Below, in pieces: positions 22,400 through 33,303 of a stretch of 64,000 bases of DNA (its first letter is position 1; each line of letters opens with the position of its first letter). The position numbers and the translations under genes were made by a program. Source of the stretch: Scalesia atractyloides (taxonomy: Eukaryota; Streptophyta; Magnoliopsida; Asterales; Asteraceae); assembly GCA_947069175.1 (NCBI GenBank), contig CAMTDV010000009.1, positions 7,943,163 to 8,007,162 on the forward strand, read 5' to 3'. Under the pieces are notes generated by a model. That model was given only the letters and a program-made list of their open reading frames with translations. It was not told where the DNA came from and ran no database searches.

Positions 22400-25273
22400 G
22401 ATTATGGTAAGTGGTTTGAGTTTGCCTTTGTATCCACAGTTGTGAACCATTTCCCGCAGATGATGGTAACCATGAGGATATCTATTCACTTTGGGCTTTG
22501 AAGGTTTTTTGTAACCTTCATAGCTCATAGGAACCTTTTGATAAATTGGTTGACCATGTCCTCTTGGACACCTGTTGGCAGGTGGAGCATCAGTCACTTG
22601 TACCTTCTGGAAACAGAGGTTTTGTTCAATGCTTTTGTAACAGATGTTTCAACATGTTCAAAGGTCTGCTTAGATTTATTTCTAGCAGAACTTGAACTTT
22701 CTTTCTCAAGAGCTTCTGCTTTGATCTCTTTTACCTTTTGGTCATAGGTTTGAAGATACACACATTCATGAGTTAGATGATTTGTTTTCCCACAGATGAA
22801 GCATTTTGAATCATTTGGGATTACATGAGTTCTGTTTATGTCATATGCTTTTAAAAGAAAACAGTTTTCAGATACATGGTTTCTTTTGTTGCAAAATTCA
22901 CAAAACAGATGTTTGATTTTTTTCCTTTTTCTTTTTATCTGATTTCTTCTCAGCAAATGTTGTAAACTCTGCTGGAAGATCTTTGATAGGAATGATTCTT
23001 GCCTTTGGTGCCTTGACACCTTCAAGAGTTGAGAAGTCCATTGGCTTGAAATTTTCAAGAATATCACATTCATCTGACCATGTGAGTTTGAATTAGGGAT
23101 TTCTCAATTTCTTTAAAAGTTGATGACCCTTCATGTTTTTCAAGAGAAATTTTGTTACCCTTTTTATCAGTGATTTTTATCTCATTTCCAGCCAAATTTG
23201 TTGGAACTACTTCAACCTTTCCAGAATTAATTTTGTAACATTTTCTTTGGCTTCTTCTTTAGTTACAAAACCAATGCCAAATTTTATGTTACTCTTGATC
23301 TTTTTGTCTAGCATAATTTCAAAACCTTTTGAAGATTCTACCCATTTTTCACATGTGATCTGGGTATCCTCTAACTCTTTTTTGCAAACTTGGAATTTAT
23401 CTACCATAGTTTGGAGTTGGTCCTTGGTTATGCTAGCTTCATGCTCCATGCTACTTATCTCAGAATCTTTTGAAAATAATTTTGATTTCAACTCTTTGAC
23501 AAGTTTTTCAAAACTAAGTTCATTTTCTAACATTTTGTTTCTAAGGTTTTTATTCACCTGTTTAATGTTAGCAAAAGCTATTATACGTTTTTCTGAACAG
23601 AGATCCTTTAAGATCTGAGGTGATACCTTAGTAACAGCCATGAGAGTACAATCACAATCATCTTCACACACATCAGTATCCCATGGGTCAGATAGAGAGA
23701 TCTTTTCTTCATCAACAATGTTTTGATCAACCACTGGTGTAACCACTGCTTCATCACAACTTTGAACTTCATCAGACTTTGACCCTTGTTCTACAGACTC
23801 ATCACTTTCACCAATTGTCTCTAAGGCCATTAAACAAAAATTTTCATTTTCAAAATCATTTTTAGCCATTAGAGCAAAGTTTTCATCAGATAAATCCTCA
23901 GGCAAACTACTCCAATCAATAAAGCCTTGGGTAAAAAACTTTGCTGATTAACCTCTGTCTGAGCAGTGGTTTGAGTGCTTTGTGGTGCTTGTTGCACATG
24001 CACTTGAGGTGGTGCTTGAACAGAGCAGGAGTTTGGATATAATGGACAGGGACATTAGTAGCAGGATGCGCAAAATGTGCAGTATGTAACATTTGTGGTG
24101 CAGGGGTATAATGGGAATAATGAGCAGTGTTTTGAGGTCTAGGGCATGGGTGAGTCACAATTGGACCTGCAGTTTGAGATCTGCATTCCCCGACAAAGTG
24201 TCCTAACCTATTACACTTATAACATTTGATTTTGAATTTATCCAACCCCACTTTCAACCCCCCATGCAATCCTGGAAATTTCCTACCAGTCCTTTTGTAA
24301 AAATTACTTGCTCTAACACTCAACCGTGCCAGCTGATGTAAAATGTCCATTTCTTCCAAATCAGTGGGTTCAAAATGTTGTAAGTCATTCATTTCAAAGG
24401 ACATATTGTCATAGTTTTGGTTTTCCCCATTTGCAGCAAAAGCAAAATTGGGTGTGTAAGGATCAGAGGTAAAATTGTTTCTAGATGTTATATCAATATA
24501 ATGATCATAACCTTGATCCTTCCCACTACCAGAACTCTCTTCATGACTATAAAGAGCAGTGTTACCCAAGTTATAGTCATTAGTTGTTTTCCCAGACTTT
24601 TGTAACTTCTTTTTCCGATTCAACTCTCTCTCATAGGTGAGAAGTCGACCATGAAGTTGAGTGAGGGTCATCTCTTTAAAACCAACAGATGTTTGAGTAA
24701 CGTAAGCTACAGTCTCCCATTTTTCTGGTAACAGTCTTAAGAAACGACTATTGACAGTCGAATTAGGAAATTCCACTTTAACCAGTTTCAATTCACTAAT
24801 GAGACAGCTAAAACGTTCGAACTGTTCTGTTAACGACTCACCTTTTACGTGACAAAACGTCTCATACTGTTGAATTAAAACTTCTCTATTATTCTCTATC
24901 ACCTCCTCAGTCCCACCGAACTGTTCTTGTAGTGCATCCCATAACTCTTTTACATTGTTGCAGTGGAGCAATCCAGCATAAATTTCATTGGGTAGCACAT
25001 AAGCAACGATGCTAAACGCTTTTGCATCCAACTCTGTTTTCTGGAAGTCTTGCTCAGAGTAATTTTCGGGACTTTTTGGCACTTGAGTATTGGGATCCTT
25101 ATGCAGGGAACCATTGGAATATGTCATCCATACACAACAGATCGCCAACAGCCGGTGTTTTGCTGAGCCAGGATGTGACCCATCCGACGTTGTCATATAA
25201 AATATTCATTTCGTTTCAACATTGGTGGTTTAAACATGGATCCAATGTTGGAATCCTGTGTGTTTTGAGCCAT
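22400..25273 (-). pseudogene. Gag of the SIRE-type element
   Basis: The start is ATG at 25273 (MAQNTQDSNIGSMFKPP), about 145 bp inside the PBS. A frameshift near 25195 moves to a 426-codon open frame (25196-23916) with the UBN2-type gag core (ELWDALQEQFGG, VKGESLTEQFERF) and a CCHC knuckle CYKCNRLGHFVGEC (24183-24224). The next frame (23905-23207) is acidic and coiled-coil-like. The frame at 23073-22594 has two more knuckles, CEFCNKRNHVSENC (22902-22861) and CFICGKTNHLTHEC (22803-22762). Three knuckles and a coiled-coil insert fit SIRE/Maximus gag. Frames are broken near 25195, 23910 and 23100. Confidence 0.9.
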
Positions 25274-25416
25274 TTCTGCTTGTTTACAACAGATTTGTGT
25301 TTTAAAAACTTTGAACATAATCAAAACCATGTATTCAAGTAAAACTATCAAACTAATTAGCAGGGGGAGCTGATCTTTCAAATCAAATTGATATTAATCA
25401 AATTTTGATTGACCAA

Positions 25417-25428
25417 GCTCTGATACCA
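25417..25428 (-). other. primer-binding site, tRNA-iMet type
   Basis: The minus strand reads TGGTATCAGAGC, the standard copia PBS, two bases inside the 5' LTR. Confidence 0.95.
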
Positions 25429-25430
25429 AT

Positions 25431-26049
25431 TGTTAGGATCTGAGTTTGATTTACTTGTAGTTTTTGTTTTAAGAATGGAAATATGATTGAAGTTTTTAAA
25501 GTAAATGCAGTGGAATAGAATGGAAAACTTTTACTACAAGTAAAGGTCGTTTGTTTTCATCATCATCATGCTTTCAAGTATGTAAACTTTGCATGTATTC
25601 ACAAACTCCCCCTCAGCCTATTATAATAAGCTTGATAGTAAGAAAATGGAAGAAAATGATGTAAAGATTTTTTTAAGAAGACAAATTGTACTGTTACATC
25701 GACACTACTATTTATACTAACTATCTAACCACTGAGCATCTTTGATGACGTCAGAGTTGATAGTGACATCTAACAAGAAAATAACTAACTGGAAACACTG
25801 ATCCCTAACATCTGTTAGTGCAAAAGCATTGTTACATTGGAATTAAAAACAAATAAGCTAAACTTGATGGCTAAGCACTGCTTCCTTTCTTTTGCCAGAC
25901 CTTTGGCTTTTGTGAAGGCAGATGTTGCATAAGTATCAGACTTTAGAATGCAGAGGTTAGTCGATCAGAGGTTCTGAGCACTGATAGAAGGTCCAATCCG
26001 TAATAGAGTATTTTGGCTTTATATCATAAGTACAGGTTCAATCCCAACA
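25431..26049 (-). repeat. 5' LTR of the SIRE-type element
   Basis: TGTTAGGATCTG...CAATCCCAACA, 619 bp. The core promoter TATAAATA (25709-25716) and TGACGTCA (25746-25753) are both intact. Next to it is GTTCG, the partner of GATCG at 6911-6915. Confidence 0.95.
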
Positions 26050-26149
26050 GTTCGGTTTCCGAAAATCAAGTAATGCTTGACTTTCTTTTGCTCTCTAGTT
26101 TCCAAAAAATATCATTTCCTTCACACTTTTTTTAATATATCGTTGTTTT

Positions 26150-26447
26150 TAACGGCCAACAAATCAATCCAGACACTCTCAGGGCACCCACTGGACAAAC
26201 GGAGTACTCCAAGAGTAACCTGAGTCGTCCACCACCAATTCCGGGGAAAACCCGGTAATCCACCCGCCCGTAGGCACGACGGTAAAATTACCGGTAAAAC
26301 CCGTTTGGCTCAAGGATCGAACCCAGGTTTCCCTGGGTCTCCTATCACTGCCCACCAGTGTCTCACTCTTTTTTTTTGCACCGAGTGGGAATTGAACTTG
26401 AGTTTTTCAAGAAGAACTCAAATCCTTCTGCCACTTGAGCTAGAGGT
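26150..26447 (-). mobile_element. double-headed tRNA-derived SINE
   Basis: Reading the minus strand from 26447: A-box TAGCTCAAGTGG (26442-26431) and B-box-like GTTCAATTCC (26397-26388), then nine A (26377-26369). A second head follows with an A-box-like GGTGGGCAGTGATAGG (about 26359-26344) and a good B-box GGTTCGATCC (26323-26314). A GC-rich body runs to about 26150, ending near GTTAAAAAC. Two Pol III promoter-like heads separated by an A-run suggest a dimeric or composite SINE. No clear TSD was found by eye. Confidence 0.6.
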
Positions 26448-26454
26448 CATTAAA

Positions 26455-26733
26455 AATATATGTTTACCTACCAAATCATTAAATATATATGTTTTTAATA
26501 CATTCAGTGTATCTATTATATACGTTTTTAATACATTAGGTGTATCTATTAAATGTTAAATAGATACATCTCTTTAATATTTGCAATAAATATAGACTTT
26601 TGGTTTGTTATAATTTATTTTATACTAAATTTTAACCATGCGCGCGTTGCGGTGCACAAAACTAAATGACTTCCTTAGAAATAAAATAACAAATGGGGTA
26701 AAAACATTTACAACAATTTGAGTACGAACTTTG
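26455..26733. other. AT-rich spacer with a GC-rich hairpin-like site
   Basis: It contains three partial repeats of TTTTTAATACATT.AGTGTATCTATTA (26470-26560). At 26640-26657 is GCGCGCGTTGCGGTGC, which on the minus strand resembles the GC hairpin near Helitron 3' ends. No gene seen. Confidence 0.4.
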
Positions 26734-28310
26734 TTAAAATATTAAAGGCCCTTGCATAATGTTAACATGAGGACTACCAGTTAATGGCACGCCTATTGCA
26801 ATAGCTTTACGTATCCTGTCCAACGGGATTGATGCCATGCGTATGAGTAGCGCTGGTAAAAACCTATTTTGAGTGAGCAATGGCGTTGCGCACCTAACAT
26901 ATAAACAAAAAACGATGCCAACCCATTCAGTTGACACACTATTCTACAAAGAATAACTAGCCAGATCTACCATACCAAACACTTAAACAAAACGCCCAAT
27001 GTTCAGCAGAGAAAACGCATTGCTATGCCTAAGTTTTGATCTCATCTTCTTTAGTTGGTGCCATCTTTAACACTACAGAAAGCCTTACAACTCTTTAATA
27101 TAAAACTTAACATCTAGCTTTATATGATTCAAACTCTTTAATGAATTTTATTACTGAAATGACTTGTTTGACATGTGTTTCAGTTTTTAGTTAAATAGTT
27201 TACCTTAACACATTTGAACCTGACATCAAGATTCAAGAATGCTTACCTATGATAAGATCACAATTTGTTCTCCCCTAAACCTTGCTATAGAGTGTCGTGC
27301 CTTTGTCAATTATTTTAACTGAAAAAAAAGAAACAATCAAATGAACTTCTAAACTAATGAATTTCCAGTATATATGACTGCATCAACAAAACGATCACAC
27401 TCACCCCTACGTTGTCTTCACATTCCTTGCTGTCGAGTAGAAAATATGCAAAGTAGAGAATAAAAGCATTAATAAATACTGTCAATATGTATAAAACACA
27501 TATGTAAATGAATTACACTAAGAGAAAACATACTTATTGGTAAGTAATTTAGTGATTATGAGGTTCATCGACAAAGAAAAACAAAGACAATTGCATACCA
27601 AATGAACACGCGGATTCACAGTAGTGTGAACTTTCATGAACATCCCTTGTAAATCTGTAAACCGATAACATTCATCATTAGGCACAATGTAAATAACATG
27701 TGCATCTACTTTGCCAAATAAGGCGTTTGTGGTCGGCCTGACCCTATACTGCATCTACTCAAAATCAACTATTCTGACCCAAACCCATTACCCAACCCGT
27801 CTAGGAACAATCCGAATTCCTAAACCAAATAATACAAAACAGATCCACATAAAACGGAAACAAATAGTAACTTTCCATCAATAACAATCACATAACAAAG
27901 AGTAAGATAAACTAACATACGCAACAACAATTTCAACAAACACAACTGGTACATCTAAAATTACTTATCAAACCGAAAACAACCACCATCATCGTCCACC
28001 TCTGTTAAGTTCAAATATCGTCAGAAAGTATACGTTGGGGAAATAAGGTATTAACCTTGTAACCGACTAGACACCATAATGAGTCCATACATCATCGTCG
28101 TTCACCACCACCACATCAGTATCATCATCTCCTTTAAGCCTTAGCCACCGTCATCATCGCCGGCTAGTCGTTAACCTTACCAGCGCCGCCTCCATCATCC
28201 ACAACCAACACGATCGACACCAGAATACGACGCCGCTAGAGCTCCCTTTCTCTCTCTACGTTCTCTTTCTCTAACCGGACCCCTCTCTCTATCTATCTAT
28301 CTCTTCTGGA
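26734..28310 (-). pseudogene. unrecognised minus-strand gene fragment
   Basis: Several gene-like signs on the minus strand. A CT/GA-rich 5'UTR-like stretch at 28310-28230 is followed by an ATG-rich GC-rich patch (28230-28080). There is an exon-like segment 27735-27596 flanked by AG (CAG before) and GT (GTATGC after), with YRVRPTTNALFGKVDAHVIY and DLQGMFMKVHTTVNPRVHL. A last open segment is preceded by TTAG at about 26893 and ends TAA at 26734 (IRMASIPLDRIRKAIAIGV). I do not recognise the protein. It may be a decayed gene or a fragment captured by a transposon. Confidence 0.3.
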
Positions 28311-28542
28311 GGTTTGCTTCATATCTACGTAGTGTTAATTTGCTAGCAAACTAACGCGTGCCTGCCTTGTGAGGCAGTGAGCGCTCAAATAAACAAATTA
28401 CAGGCAACCACACCAGTTACCAAAATATCAACAGATTGTACAATATTTGGATGCATGAAAAACACCTAAAGCTAAAGATACAACAATGGAATGCCTACTT
28501 ATGTTACATATTTATAATTATAATATATAATATATAATTGCC
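28311..28542. other. spacer with a near-perfect palindrome
   Basis: At about 28333-28356 two 12-bp arms (GTTAATTTGCTA and TAGCAAACTAAC) pair with one mismatch. A small hairpin GCCTGCCTTGTGAGGCAG follows at about 28360-28377. The rest is AT-rich. Confidence 0.45.
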
Positions 28543-28550
28543 TATAAATA
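28543..28550 (+). promoter_or_regulatory. TATA box of the small plus-strand pseudogene
   Basis: TATAAATA in an AT-rich stretch, 65 bp upstream of the ATG at 28615. Position and sequence fit a plant core promoter. Confidence 0.5.
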
Positions 28551-28614
28551 CATCATTCTACTGTTTGATTTCCAATATTTATAAATTACTTTCAAAATAT
28601 CATTTTAGAATACA

Positions 28615-28934
28615 ATGGCATCAAGCTCTCTAAGCAGGTGAATTGAAAAACAGTTTGTTAAAGAGATTGAAGAACAATATTATACGGATAAGGCTACTGC
28701 ACAAGAGTTGAAAATATGTTTTGATGGTTTGCAAACCGGTTTGGTGTCACGAGATTAAGTGTCAAGGCATTTGCATACAATGCCTTCCACTTCAGTTGCG
28801 ATTTAGCGTTGATGTGGAATATCGAAGCAGCGGATAAAGATGTGGAGTTTATGACACTACTAAAAAAATATCTACATCAACAAGTTAAAGCTTCAATGGA
28901 ATTAAAATTGAAGTTTCTTAATTCAGTTTATTAG
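28615..28934 (+). pseudogene. small unrecognised pseudogene
   Basis: ATG at 28615 opens MASSSLSR and meets TGA at codon 9. The same frame then reads IEKQFVKEIEEQYYTDKATA and on to about 28725. A frameshift there moves to a frame open to TAG 28932-28934, with VTRLSVKAFAYNAFHFSCDL and KKYLHQQVKASMELKLKFLN. The two parts together are about 105 codons with protein-like composition. I do not recognise the family. A TATA box lies upstream, so this seems to be a decayed gene rather than a processed copy; no poly-A tail is seen. One nonsense codon and one frameshift disable it. Confidence 0.5.
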
Positions 28935-30439
28935 ACTTCCAATGTTGTGTGCTCAGGAGCATGTTAAAAAAAGAGTTACCTAAGTTTATATTCAAACTCT
29001 AGGATTAACTTGGAAAAAGGAGTTTAATAGTGGGTAGTTGGGTGTAGGTGATACGTATTATCACATATGTAGTGTATGTTGAAAATTTTCAATTGTAAAG
29101 AATATTTATTTACCTACTTAAATTTGATAACTCCTGAACAAGCTCGTCTCAACAGTGAAGTGATTTGATATTTGGTAAACAAAAAAGAATAAGGTGGAAG
29201 TGGATGAATATGAAGCCGTAGGATAAGGATAGATATGAAATTGGATTTCATTTTCTGGTAATGATTGGTGTACACTAGGTGTAATCTCATGGATTCCTAG
29301 GGTGTCACTTCATGAGGTGTAAAAATTTAGCTAATGGTGGTAATTAACATTTATCCAGTAGTTAGGTTTAGTTAAAGTTGTTTAGGATAGTTTAACTATT
29401 TACTAAGTAAATTAGGTTTATATATAAAATTTAAATTTTCATAGGCTAATTGTCTTAAAAAGGTTATATATATATTGGTAAAGCAAATGACATAGCAAAA
29501 CACTTACGTATTAGGTAAGTAATTTCATATCTAAGTTTAAATTTACCAATGAGTTTGTGGCTTGATCTTTTATATCCAATGATACCCTCCATGATTGTAG
29601 AGCCTATAAACTTTTCAAGATAAGTTTTAAATTACATTACACATAAATACCACTAATATAGATACAGTCATGCTTTTAAGAATAGTCATTTTTATGCTAT
29701 ATGTTATATAATGTTTTTATATAAGAATATAGTATTCTACATCATAAATGTTCTTAGTATGATGTGTACCACTACAAGAATGATCTTACATTAGATCTAA
29801 TATGCTCTTAAATAATGTGTTATGGGTTTGGCTTAGAAGTTGGACCTTGTACTACTGTCTCTGATCCTTTTTCAAACCCAATCTTGCCTATACAACTGCC
29901 CATCATCTTCTTCTACATGACTTAATTGTTCCCATATCCTTGGCATTAGCCCCGAAGACTAACTGGCCCACGAAGATGAACCTTGGCCCGTAATCTTGCT
30001 CCTCTTCCGACTTGCCATGACTACAATTAATAATGCAAAGGAAACAATCATATCATTCAAAACCTCAAATCACCTCAACTTTAAACATGAAATATGATAT
30101 TGAACCACAATTATTCATTAGATGTAAACTAGCCAATTTAAAGTTCCAAAGTAGCAAACTTTATCATCTAAAAATTAATTTTGCATGTTTAATCCTAAGT
30201 TCATAAGATTTCAACAAGGTTCAACATTATGTTCATGTTCAATCATGCAAACAAATGAGTTAGTCAAATCACCATACTTGTTGCATGCTTAGTCCCCACC
30301 CAAATCAAGTGTTTACCCACAAATTCAAGCTAAATTTCATACATTATCATAAACAGCTACTCATAAACAAAAAGATTAAAATTTCAGAAGAAATCAACAA
30401 ATCGTATGACAATCATGCTTAAATTCAAGTAAAGTTCAT
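28935..30439. other. AT-rich region without recognised gene
   Basis: No coding signal. A CACTACAAGAA word at 29770-29780 resembles a CACTA terminus but stands alone. From about 29930 the sequence grades into LTR-like or leader-like DNA. Confidence 0.4.
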
Positions 30440-31060
30440 ACCTTTGATGTTGTAGACTAAGAAGAACTAAAAAAATATGAAGATCAAAGCTTGAAGAACA
30501 CCCTTGCTAAAAACCCGAAAATTCAAGTTCAAAAATCTTGCAAACTAGCAAGAATTAATGGAAACCGTGATGGGGGTTTTGTTCCTCTTGAAAAACTACA
30601 CAAAACAGGCTTAAGAGTTGCTGGATTTGGTGGAGAATTGAAGAATTTATGAAGGAATGAAGGTTAGGGTTCTTAAGTGGCTAGAGGAGGAAGATGAAGT
30701 GACTGGTGAGTTGTGGTGAGAGAATGCAGAATTTTAATGTTTGGAAAGCTTTTGTGGATCAGGTTTATAATTCCCGAGTCGGATATGTGGTCAAAAAACA
30801 CTCTCGGGTCGAGTTTGAATGGTCAAAAAGGTGTTTTGGTTCGAGTTTAATGTCCAAAACTGAACCAGGATCGTTTGGATATGGAAGCATCGTCAGCGAC
30901 GGCCCTGGGCACCGTCGCCGACGGCCCCTTGAAAATGATAAAACCTCCAACGGTTTAATTGGCAGTCTATGGAGGTTTGATACCCGACGGCCCAAAGCAA
31001 GCACCGTCGGCGACGACTTGGGACCCCGTCGCCGACGTCCTCTCGATTCTTCATTTTTAC

Positions 31061-31113
<53 letters not shown>

Positions 31114-31260
31114 GAAAAAAATAGACGAAAACACGCACTTTTTACAAAAGGCACCTAAACTAGAAAAAGTCCTAAAAATTACTAAAAATCTTTTTGTAAA
31201 ATTTTCGGTTTTTTAAGATTATTAACACACACTCGTTTAACGATTCCTACCACCCCCCGA
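30440..31260 (-). repeat. probable LTR or 3' interior of the Athila-type element
   Basis: On the minus strand, the motif TTGAGGACAATACACGAC followed by GGGGGGTGG (about 31284-31246) is of the type found downstream of Athila pol. It is followed by a (TTA)n run, CCGTCGNCGACGG palindromes (30891-31037) and a stretch rich in short words like the start of transcribed LTR regions. It is not alignable by eye with the right LTR (42101-43391) except for the palindromes, so the 3' boundary is unresolved. Confidence 0.45.
31062..31112. repeat. (TTA)n microsatellite
   Basis: About 17 perfect TTA units directly next to the GC-rich palindrome cluster. Reading frames through it give poly-Ile, poly-Tyr or poly-Asn and are not genes. 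Confidence 0.97.
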
Positions 31261-31534
31261 ATAGTCGTGTATTGTCCTCAATACACAAAACAAGTCTAAG
31301 ACATACCTTACGTCTTCATGACCCATTTGCGATGTCTGGAACTTCACACATCAAAGAGATTAGTACGAAATGAAAACGATAAAACAAAGAACAATACGAA
31401 ACAAACAATGGAAATATACAAAACCATACAAAATTGTTATCGACCCTTAGTTGACCTCATAAGTTGGCCGCTTACCAAGAAACTTACCAACTCCATGTTC
31501 GCATCATTCTTCTCCTCGTTACATTAAGAAACGG

Positions 31535-32670
31535 TTAAGGCGGTGGTCGTTGACCATTTGCTTTGACCATCCTTCGAGTCCTCAATGGTAACATCTCCCG
31601 GTTTCCGACCCGTGTAACCACATACGGGCCCATCCACTTGCGCTTTAGCTTACCCAGGAAGAATTTGAGTCTCGAATTGTAAAGCCAAACCTTTTGACCC
31701 ACAACAACCTCTTTTGTCTTCAACTTTGCATCATGCGCTCGCCTCGTGCCATATTTATATTTCGAGGCACACTCATACGCCTCCTCTCGAAGCTCTTCCA
31801 ACTCGCATAACTTCAACTTGCGTTCCTTGCCTGCATCATCGTATTTGACATTAACTTCTTTAATAGCCCAAAATGCACGATGAACAAGCTCAATCGGAAA
31901 GTGATAATTTTACCGTAAACTAAGCGGTAAGGTGTAGTGCCAATAGGTGTTTTATGTGCCGTCGGATAGACCCACAAAGCATCATTCAACTTCGTTGACC
32001 AATCCATACGGTCCGGTCGAATGGTCTTTTGAAAAATCTCTTTGATTTGCCAATTTGACACCTCCACTTGACCACTCGTTTGCGAATGGTAGGGGGTAGT
32101 AATTCGATGGTCAACACCCTACCGTTTCAATAGTTTGCCAAAATTAAAATTCTTAAAATGGGATCCCCATCACTAATGATGACCAGAGGGACCCCAAATT
32201 GAGAAATTATATTAGTTTGAAAAAAATTGAAAACAACGGTATGGTCGTTCGTTTTGGTGGCGATCGCTTCGACCCAATTAGATACATAATCTACCGCCAC
32301 TAGAATATATAAATTCCCATACGAATTCGGGAATGGGCCCATAAAATAGCTCCCCCACACATAAAAAATATCGACAATGAGAATCGGTTGCAAGGGCATC
32401 TCATCCCCTTGGAAATACCTCCAACCTTTGACACTAAGCACAATTTTTAGCAAAACTGAAAGTATCCTTAAAAATACTCGGCCAATAAAGACCGCAATTG
32501 AGCACTTTGTGCCCCGTTCTGTGACCACCAAAGCAAATGATTGCAAGTGCGTCAAGACACTCGGGATCTCATCCTCCGGTATGCATCTCCTCACGACTTG
32601 ATCCAGACATATCTTGAATAAATCCGGTTCTTCCAACGTGTAGTACTTGATCTGTGAGAGGAAATGCAAT
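31535..32670 (-). pseudogene. Athila-type integrase
   Basis: The core is in 32669-32127: the text WGSYFMGPFPNSYGNLYILV has Tyr at the site where Asp is normal in this family (first catalytic residue), while VIISDG keeps the second Asp. The region continues in other frames at 32067-31813 (NDALWVYPTAHKTPIGTTPY) and 31816-31535 (LCELEELREEAYECASKYK and KVWLYNSRLKFF, C-terminal domain). The lost Asp plus frameshifts make it inactive. Confidence 0.88.
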
Positions 32671-32684
32671 CTCCTCCCCCTATC

Positions 32685-33303
32685 CTAATGAGCTGGTAGA
32701 TCACCTGTCACCAAATAGTTAACAATATTAGCAAACCAAGGTAATACCGAAACCTTTAAAATGTGCTCATCTGGAAAGGTATCATCAATTTCAACACAAG
32801 AAGAACCCTCTACCACAAACAACCGGGACAAGTGGTCCACAACCACATTGTCACTACCCTTCTTGTCCCGCATCTCTAGGTCAAATTCTTGTAGCAAAAG
32901 GACCCATCGGCTTAATCGTGGCTTTGCATCTTTCTTTTCCATGAGGTACCTGACAGCAGAATGGTCAGATACCACCATGAGTAACTCTTTCTCGGTAGTT
33001 GTGTAACTTAATTGAGCATCCGAGAGAGTCTTACTCGCGTAGTATAAGCAACGGGTTTCTTTTCCACCCTTTGACCTAACACAGCCCCCACTGCGTAGTC
33101 ACTTGCATCACACATGATTTTGAATTGTTAAAAGCGTTTTGAAAATCTTTATTAAAATCAAACATTTGGTCTTTTAATAAGTTACATAATCGTTTTGTTA
33201 TGTCACTAAACCATTTTATGAACCTTCTATAAAAGCCCGCATGACCTAAGAATGACCTAACACCCTTAACACTCGTGGGATATGGTAAAGTAGAGATGAC
33301 TTG
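32685..33303 (-). pseudogene. Athila-type RNase H and RT end
   Basis: The frame at 32978-32685 has VVSDHSAVRYLMEKKDAKPR and a VVVDHLSRL box, the end of RNase H. The part at 33303-33076 carries the RT connection GVRSFLGHAGFYRRFIKWFS. The stretch between is shifted. The solo LTR begins at 33304, so RT continues at 35966 rightward. Confidence 0.85.

Larger units (their letters stand above)
6916..26049 (-). mobile_element. SIRE/Maximus-type Ty1/copia element with ORF3
   Basis: Near-complete minus-strand copia: 5' LTR 25431-26049, tRNA-iMet PBS 25417-25428, gag from 25273, pol ending 18932, ORF3 ending 7586, purine tract next to 7551, 3' LTR 6916-7550. The flanks GATCG and GTTCG match 4 of 5. Without the nested element (11395-18538) it is about 12 kb. 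Order PR-IN-RT-RH, a long coiled-coil gag with three CCHC knuckles, IYVDDIIFGS in RT and an extra ORF after pol fit the SIRE/Maximus lineage. The two LTRs differ by roughly 25-30 substitutions plus small indels by eye, so it is not recent. Several frameshifts disable it. Confidence 0.93.

Noticed and set aside
29770..29780. CACTACAAGAA as the end of a CACTA transposon
   Set aside because: No matching inverted end, no 3-bp TSD and no subterminal repeats seen.
30706..31158. 150-codon plus-strand frame with a poly-Tyr end
   Set aside because: It runs through LTR-like DNA, CpG palindromes and the TTA microsatellite; no protein-like conservation.
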